From NCBI GenBank assembly GCA_046728115.1, contig JBKPDW010000065.1, positions 1 through 30,369 on the forward strand: a DNA stretch of 30,369 bases. Direction: 5' to 3'. The DNA is from CAVSWN01 sp046728115. GTDB lineage: Bacteria; Acidobacteriota; Vicinamibacteria; Vicinamibacterales; CAVVIG01. Below are positions 26,102 to 30,369 of the stretch, piece after piece; positions within the stretch are counted from its first letter, which is position 1; each line of letters begins with the position of its first letter. The translations under genes were made by a program, and so were the position numbers. Under the pieces are notes generated by a model, which worked only from the letters and a program-made list of their open reading frames with translations, did not search any database and was not told the origin of the DNA.

Positions 26102-26974
26102 CTAGTGCACGCGACCGCTGTGAAATTCTGCCTCGGCGGCGTCGATGAAGGCGCGATACCCCTCGGGGTCGATGAACGGGTCCACCGGGTTCTTCGCGGT
26201 GGAACTCGCAATGAACTTGCGGTACCGGCCCCACCATCGTGCATGCGCGGTCACCCAGATGTCAGCGGGGAGGCTTCGCAGCACGCGGAAGCTGCGCTCG
26301 CGGTCGGCTGCTTGTTCTGGATAGGTCGACGTTCCCAGGACCCCCGTGTCGCACACGCTCACGACATTCAGCACGCGGTCACCGTCGTGGACGGGGAACG
26401 ACCACGAGGTGCAGCCACGCGTATGCCCGGCGGTGACGTGCGCGGTGAGCGCGATGGGCCCGACACGGATCGTGTCGCCGTCCTTGAACCGGTGATCGAC
26501 GCGCGGGGGCGGGTAGCCGAGGACGCCGATCCACAAGAGCGCCCTCAACGGCAGGATGGCGTCGGCGTCGTCGCCGCCGGCCGCGAGGGAGTCGGCGCTC
26601 GCGTCGGTGGCCCACAATTGCGCACCCGACGCCTGCTGGAGCACCGCCAGCCCGCCCGCGTGGTCGGGGTGCGGCTCCGAGTTCAGGAGCACTTTGACGT
26701 CCTTGATGTCGAAGCCGAGCTTCGCGATGCTCCCCATGATCATCTTCGCGGTGGTGGGATAGCCGGCGTCGAGCACGATGTGGCCCTCGGGTCCGGTGAT
26801 GAGGAAGGCGGAGACATCGCTCGCGCCGACGTAGTAGAAGTTGCCCGCGATGCGGAACGGTTCGGCCGGCGCCTGGCCTCCGACTTTCGTTGCGTTCAGC
26901 CACCTGCCGACGAGAATCAGAACGATCAGTAGTCCCAGCACAACCAGTACGCGTCGCTTCGGGAACAACGGCAT
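26102..26974 (-). CDS. Subclass B3 metallo-beta-lactamase-like hydrolase with Glu at the first zinc position
   Basis: The protein (290 residues from ATG 26974) has an N-terminal hydrophobic helix (about residues 7-23), so it is exported or anchored with its domain in the periplasm. Its core matches B3 lactamases: FYYVGASDVSAFLI, HIVLDAGYPTT, LNSEPHPDHAGG, HVTAGHTRGCTSW and WVTAHARWWG. In the zinc motif the usual first His is Glu100; His102, Asp104, His105, His184 and His244 are kept. Glu at this place is known in a minority of B3-type enzymes. Substrate may be a beta-lactam, an acyl-homoserine lactone or something else. A TTG at 26995 could extend the N-terminus by 7 residues. Confidence 0.85.
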   Translation of the reverse strand: MPLFPKRRVLVVLGLLIVLILVGRWLNATKVGGQAPAEPFRIAGNFYYVGASDVSAFLITGPEGHIVLDAGYPTTAKMIMGSIAKLGFDIKDVKVLLNSEPHPDHAGGLAVLQQASGAQLWATDASADSLAAGGDDADAILPLRALLWIGVLGYPPPRVDHRFKDGDTIRVGPIALTAHVTAGHTRGCTSWSFPVHDGDRVLNVVSVCDTGVLGTSTYPEQAADRERSFRVLRSLPADIWVTAHARWWGRYRKFIASSTAKNPVDPFIDPEGYRAFIDAAEAEFHSGRVH

Positions 26975-27031
26975 TCGCTTTGATTGTCCTGCCAATTACT
27001 TTGCAAGGCAAAGTATACCCAAACTGGCTGC

Positions 27032-27151
27032 GTGTCAACCGACGTCAAAGCCGGGCTGCGTGTCGCCAAGGGCGCCAGCAGCGAGAAACACAACGTCCGT
27101 GTCGCGTGCTTCGACTGCAACAGGTCCAAGAGCGACAAGTACGAGCCTTAG
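27032..27151 (+). pseudogene. HNH endonuclease-like C-terminal remnant
   Basis: The plus strand encodes a short tail with RVAKGASSEKHNVRVACFDC and then NRSKSDKYEP before a TAG. This resembles the end of HNH nucleases (PVSKGG, then NLRLACFDCNRSKGNK). The part with the catalytic His pair is absent or unrecognisable. Its stop overlaps the 3' end of the convergent integrase by a few bases. Confidence 0.45.
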
Positions 27152-27824
27152 GCGGTCGCGGCGTCGAGACGTTCAGCCGCGATGCGAAGGTCGTCAGGCG
27201 AGACGATGTCGTAACGACGGAACACGCTGTCCGTCTTGTGCCCGGTCATCTTCATCGCCACGCTCTGAGGCACGCCAGCGCGTGTGAGGTTCCGAACAGC
27301 CGAACGTCTGAAATCGTGCGGCAGCCGACCAGGACAGCCCGCCTTCTTGCACGCGGTCTTGAACGCTTTCAAATACGAGATGATCGGGCGCGGCGACTTC
27401 TTGCCGCGGCGTCCCTTCGCGACCATGCGATAGAACACCCACGGCACGACAGTGCCTTGCTTCTTCAGGCGCTCGTGGTCGGCGAGTTGACCTTCGAGCA
27501 AAGCCCGAAGGTCGCGCGTGAACGGGAACTCGCGGCCCTTGCCGTTCTTCGTCGTACCGGGTTCGAGCCGGACCTCGCCCGCCTGCATGTCAACTTGCCG
27601 CCATTCGAGGGTCAAGACCTCGTTCTTGCGCCGGTCCGTGATGTAGGCGAACTGCACGACGGGCCGTAGCTCGTCGTGCAGGTGGCGCAGCATTGCATCG
27701 AAGTGATGACGCTCGAAGAACCCGGTGCGGACGTTGTCCTCCTCAGCATGGCGATCTTCGGGCGCGTCATGATCTTGCCGGCGTCCACCGCGAGCCGGAA
27801 CATCTGCTTCAGCCATCCGAGTTC
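27148..27824 (-). pseudogene. Tyrosine recombinase/phage-type integrase, frameshifted and 5'-truncated
   Basis: The catalytic domain is well kept: TDRRKNEVLTLEW (Arg I), a Lys-containing beta turn at TTKNGKGREFPF, LPHDFRRSAVRNL (HxxR), MTGHKTDSV and RRYDIV (Tyr nucleophile region). Upstream, the family continues in a different frame as LGWLKQMFRLAVDAGKIMTR and PKIAML. The two frames join near 27740, where restoring one G in AGGAGGAC would give the expected MLREDNVRTGFF. Before ELGWLKQ (27824) the similarity stops, so the arm-binding N-terminus is lost. A 222-residue frame from 27816 is open but starts in the wrong frame. The gene is inactive unless a programmed shift occurs, for which I see no slippery sequence. 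Confidence 0.8.
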
Positions 27825-27893
27825 GTCTCCATCTGGCAGACCGATACTGGAAGCGACGTGCCCCGATTCATTACTATGTACCCGAGGTAGCGG

Positions 27894-28136
27894 ATGGCCT
27901 TCGAACTGTATAGCGACGTGATCCTCACTCGCGACATCCCCGAACGCGGCCTGCGTGCTGGGGATGTTGGCACGCTCGTCGATCGTCACATCGTGCCGGG
28001 TGTAGCGGAGGAGGGGTACTCCGTGGAGTTCTTCGACATGACCGGCAGCACTGTGGCCGTTGTCACGATCCCGGCCGGCGCAGTGCGCCTCCCGACACCA
28101 GCCGACCGCCCCGCTGTGCGCGCCCTCAGCGCGTAA
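27894..28136 (+). CDS. DUF4926 family protein
   Basis: This intact 80-residue protein matches the DUF4926 pattern: FELYSDVILTRDIPERGLRA, GDVGTLVDRH, GYSVEFFDMTGSTVAVVTIP. The family is a small SH3-like beta barrel often found next to DUF6883 genes in what look like toxin-antitoxin or immunity-type pairs. No DUF6883 partner is here. Its ATG at 27894 is preceded by GAGG at 27884-27887, a good ribosome binding site. It lies between the broken integrase and toxin remnants and is the only clearly intact gene of this small cluster. Confidence 0.8.
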   Translation: MAFELYSDVILTRDIPERGLRAGDVGTLVDRHIVPGVAEEGYSVEFFDMTGSTVAVVTIPAGAVRLPTPADRPAVRALSA

Positions 28137-28166
28137 TCTCCGTTCATCGCCAGTTCGACACGATTC

Positions 28167-28315
28167 GTAAGAGCGTTGGGACGAGATGCGCTCGACCACG
28201 TCGTCGATAGCGTTGGCGAACCTCGATTGCCGAGTCCGGGTCGCTGCTCCTCGTACCACTGACGAGCCGATTGGACTTCCTGGTCGGCTTGGGGCCGAAA
28301 GATAGGCTTGCGGAT
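28167..28315 (-). pseudogene. RelE/ParE-type toxin remnant
   Basis: On the minus strand one frame reads IFRPQADQEVQSARQWYEEQ and RPGLGNR, the hallmark N-terminal part of ParE/RelE toxins. Near 28221 the frame shifts and continues FANAIDDVVERISSQRSY, the next expected helix. After that the family sequence (the YRDVRR beta strands) is lost. The 5' end overlaps the 5'-truncated DUF3368 gene on the other strand, so both genes appear cut at one junction near 28310. Confidence 0.65.
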
Positions 28316-28568
28316 CGCTCTGGCTATTCAGATCGGCGCCGATGCGATCCTCCTCGATGATCGTCCCGCACGAAGAGTCGCGGAGGCTGCACGCCTGAAC
28401 GTGATTGGTACGCTTGGCCTACTCCTGCAAGCCAAGCGTACCGGCCACATTCAGACGATTAGGGCCGAACTCGACAACTTGCTCGCCACGTCGTTCCTTC
28501 TGAGCCAGCAGCTCTACGACGAGCTGTTACGGATGGCCGGCGAATCGGAGAACTGCCCCACTGTTTGA
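28308..28568 (+). pseudogene. 5'-truncated DUF3368 (PIN-like) toxin gene
   Basis: The 86-residue frame from TTG 28308 matches only the C-terminal half of DUF3368 proteins: IALAIQIGADAILLDDRPAR, AARLNVIGTLGLLLQAKRTG, LLSQQLYDELLRMAGE. These PIN-like putative ribonuclease toxins are normally about 150-170 residues and paired with a UPF0175 antitoxin. The N-terminal half with the first acidic active-site residues is missing, and no antitoxin is present. There is no good ribosome binding site before the TTG. The kept half has LLDDR, a conserved acidic motif of the family. Confidence 0.65.
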
Positions 28569-28580
28569 CCTGTAGGGCCG

Positions 28581-30006
28581 TCAGGACCGTCGTCGGTTGC
28601 CACTGTCCCCAAGCAGCGTTTCCGCTTCGGACCGACGTTCGGCAGGAACGAGCTCGACGAGCGTCCGGCCATCCGGCGCGCGACGTGACGGGTCGGCGCC
28701 ATTTGTGAGCAGTGTTTTCGCCATGTCGTCGCGGTCACGTCTCAAGGCCCACATCAGCGGAGTGACCCAGGGCTCCGGCCACCACTGCTCGGATCGTGGT
28801 TCGCCAACAACGTACTCGCCGAATGGGCGCTCCAGAGCCTGAGGATCGCGCTCGAGTATTTCTGGGACGCGCGCCGGAAGATCGAACTCGATAGCCTCGA
28901 AGATATCGATCGGTCCTTGGAGGATCAGATCGCGCGCTTCTGACTTCTCAGCGAAGTCGGCCCAGCGTTCCCCACCGGTGTCCTGGCTTAAGGCCGTCGG
29001 GGTCATTGCGCAGGAGACGCTCGATGTCGGCAGTGCGACCGAGCGCGGCGGCGGCCGCCATTCCGATCTCCGCACCACGGTCTATCAGCATCTGGGCCAT
29101 GGCGAACTCGCCGCGCAGCGCAGCCTGATCGAGGGCCGTTAGCCCTGACTCATCGAGAGTGTTTGGATTGGCGCCCAGGTCGAGCAGTGTGGTCATCGAG
29201 GCTGGCTGCTTCTTGACGACCGACAGATGAATGGGGCGACGGCGGTGATTGGTGAGGTCCATTCGGCGCTCGAGGGCGTCGGGTGAGAGTGCAACAATTC
29301 GCCGAATGGCCTCGACGTCGCCGGTCGAGACAGCGGAGAAGACCGTGTGTCTCGCGCCATGCGCCAGAAGATAGTCAAGGAGCGCGGGGCGAGGCGGCAC
29401 ATAATCCCAGGCGATGGCCCAACCGAGGACACCGAGCTCGTGATAGTCGCCCTCACCGTTGGTGTCGGCACCGTGCTCCACGAGCAACTGCACGAGCGTC
29501 AGGTCACCCTTTTCTGCGGCAAAGTGAATCGGGGACGCCCAGTCGCCTTCGTCGCGGATGTTCGGATCGGCGCCACGTTCGAGGAGCAGGCGGACGCATT
29601 CTTCGCTTGACGCGCCAACGGCATGGTGCAGCGCGGTGCGCATGCCCGAATGACCCTTGAGCAGGCCGCGTTCGTTGATGATGTCCGGGTACCCGTCGAG
29701 CGCCTCGCGCAATCGCGCCAGGTCGCCGTGCACAGCCGCGTCGAGCAGCGCTGTCAATGCCACCTCACGCGTGGAGAAGGCCGGACGCGCGGCGCTGCCA
29801 ATCAAGGTACGCCAGTTGGGGAAGCCGCGCTCGAGCGCGAGCGCATGCTGAACGTCACGCAATACCGGTGCGGCACTAGCGTTGGCGTGCAAACGCCGCA
29901 GACGTGCGACCGCGGCGGCATCGCCCCTCCGGATCGCTTTCAACCATTGTTTTGCTTCTTTCCTGAGGCTTTCGGCGGACGGACCGTGGGCGGGCTTCTC
30001 GGTCAT
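28581..30006 (-). pseudogene. Ankyrin-repeat protein gene with frameshift and probable internal deletion
   Basis: From ATG 30006 (AAGGG 6 nt upstream) the product begins MTEKPAHGPSAESLRKEAKQ with an N-terminal helical domain ending GFPNWRTL. Ankyrin repeats follow (RTALHHAVGASSEECVRLLL, SPIHFAAEKGDLTLVQLLVE, LTALDQAALRGEFAMAQMLI). That frame stops at 28948 after HRWGTLGRLR. The family sequence resumes in another frame from about 28976 (RWADFAEKSEARDLILQGPI, then FEAIEFDLPARVPEILERD) and runs to 28581. At the junction about one repeat seems missing, as if two similar GW or RW motifs recombined. Each part keeps good codon use, so decay is recent. Such proteins are usually cytoplasmic binding scaffolds of unknown role. 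The open frame upstream to 30219 has no recognisable domain. Confidence 0.7.
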
Positions 30007-30235
30007 CGAACCCTTCTTCCGTACGAGTGCCTGAAGTCCGCTGAGTACAGGCTGGAAGAAGGTCCAGCCAAAGACTGCAAGACCAAGTGGGTGGGAGGAT
30101 TCCCTTGCCGCGGACAGGAGGCGCCCCAGAGCGCGCTGGTCGTAAGTGTGCCTCCGCGTCCTCGGCGAAGTCAAAAGGGTCGGCATTCGTCCGCCGGGTG
30201 CGTTCGGAATCCACTCCATATCAGAGCGCGTGGAG

Positions 30236-30369
30236 TGACCCCCAAAATTGAGACAACTCGTTGAGGCACACTGTGCAGGGAAAGGACCTGCAGGTGCGAA
30301 AACAACGAGTCGGCCGGTATCCGAAGGAATTTCGTCGAATGGCCGTCGAGCGATTGAAGACCTGCGACA
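30236..30369 (+). mobile_element. Left end of an IS3-family insertion sequence (runs off the window)
   Basis: A putative left terminal inverted repeat starts TGACCCCCAAAATTGAGACA at 30236, with the 5'-TG expected for IS3 elements. An orfA-like reading frame follows 58 bp later. The right end, the target duplication and orfB are outside the window. It is inserted about 230 bp upstream of the ankyrin gene start. Confidence 0.75.
30294..30369 (+). CDS. IS3-family transposase OrfA, N-terminal part only
   Basis: From GTG 30294 (AAAGGA about 8 nt upstream) the frame encodes RKQRVGRYPKEFRRMAVERL and then KTCD before the window ends. This is the start of the helix-turn-helix DNA-binding OrfA of IS3-family elements, which by family knowledge is joined to OrfB by -1 frameshifting to make active transposase. 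Only 25 residues are visible. Confidence 0.75.
   Translation, partial: MRKQRVGRYPKEFRRMAVERLKTCD

Noticed and set aside
30007..30219. N-terminal extension of the ankyrin gene to 30219
   Set aside because: The extra 71 residues have no domain, and the Met at 30006 has a suitable ribosome binding site and begins the family N-terminus.

Overview
The window is GC-rich DNA from a bacterium that makes bacillithiol (bshC) and has a didermal-type PBP1 with a UB2H-like domain. It also carries a PEGA-domain kinase-like protein, TonB C-terminal domains and many degenerate short repeats at gene boundaries. Together these suggest an acidobacterium, perhaps of the Vicinamibacteria. This is an inference from gene content and style; no marker such as rRNA is present.

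Region 1 (133-6535, minus strand) reads bshC, then a bifunctional class A penicillin-binding protein, then an XdhC-like molybdoenzyme maturation factor, then an amidohydrolase of the MTA/SAH and guanine deaminase superfamily. Region 2 (6595-15981, plus strand) holds a membrane protein with a kinase fold but no catalytic Asp residues and two PEGA domains, then carA, carB and comEC. Region 3 (16040-23782) has mazG on the minus strand, meeting comEC tail to tail at a strong hairpin. It then runs on the plus strand: a DUF1844 protein, a PhnP-like metallo-hydrolase, ribF, a small unknown protein, cysS (4-bp overlap with the unknown), a class III aminotransferase, yraN and a galT-like nucleotidylyltransferase. 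These are compact, intact, mostly housekeeping genes for pyrimidine/arginine precursor, flavin, tRNA charging, nucleotide sanitation and DNA uptake functions.

Region 4 begins at tRNA-Gly(GCC) (23882) and looks very different. It carries an OmpA-domain pseudogene with two frameshifts, a protein with two TonB C-terminal domains, and a likely unannotated 35-residue membrane protein with a very good ribosome binding site. A YbaK-like fragment follows, its stop codon directly abutting tRNA-Cys(GCA). Next come a divergent B3-type metallo-beta-lactamase-like protein, an HNH-like remnant, a frameshifted tyrosine integrase, an intact DUF4926 gene, ParE and DUF3368 toxin remnants joined at their broken 5' ends, a frameshifted ankyrin protein, and the left end of an IS3-family element at the window edge. 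I read this as a decaying accessory island flanked or seeded by tRNA genes.

The most unusual signals are four. One is the predicted pseudokinase-PEGA protein. The second is the recurrence of several sequence-unrelated repeats of 7-8 nt period at gene boundaries, one of which forms a G-quadruplex motif. The third is the small membrane protein at 25350. The fourth is the B3 lactamase-like protein with Glu in place of the first zinc His.
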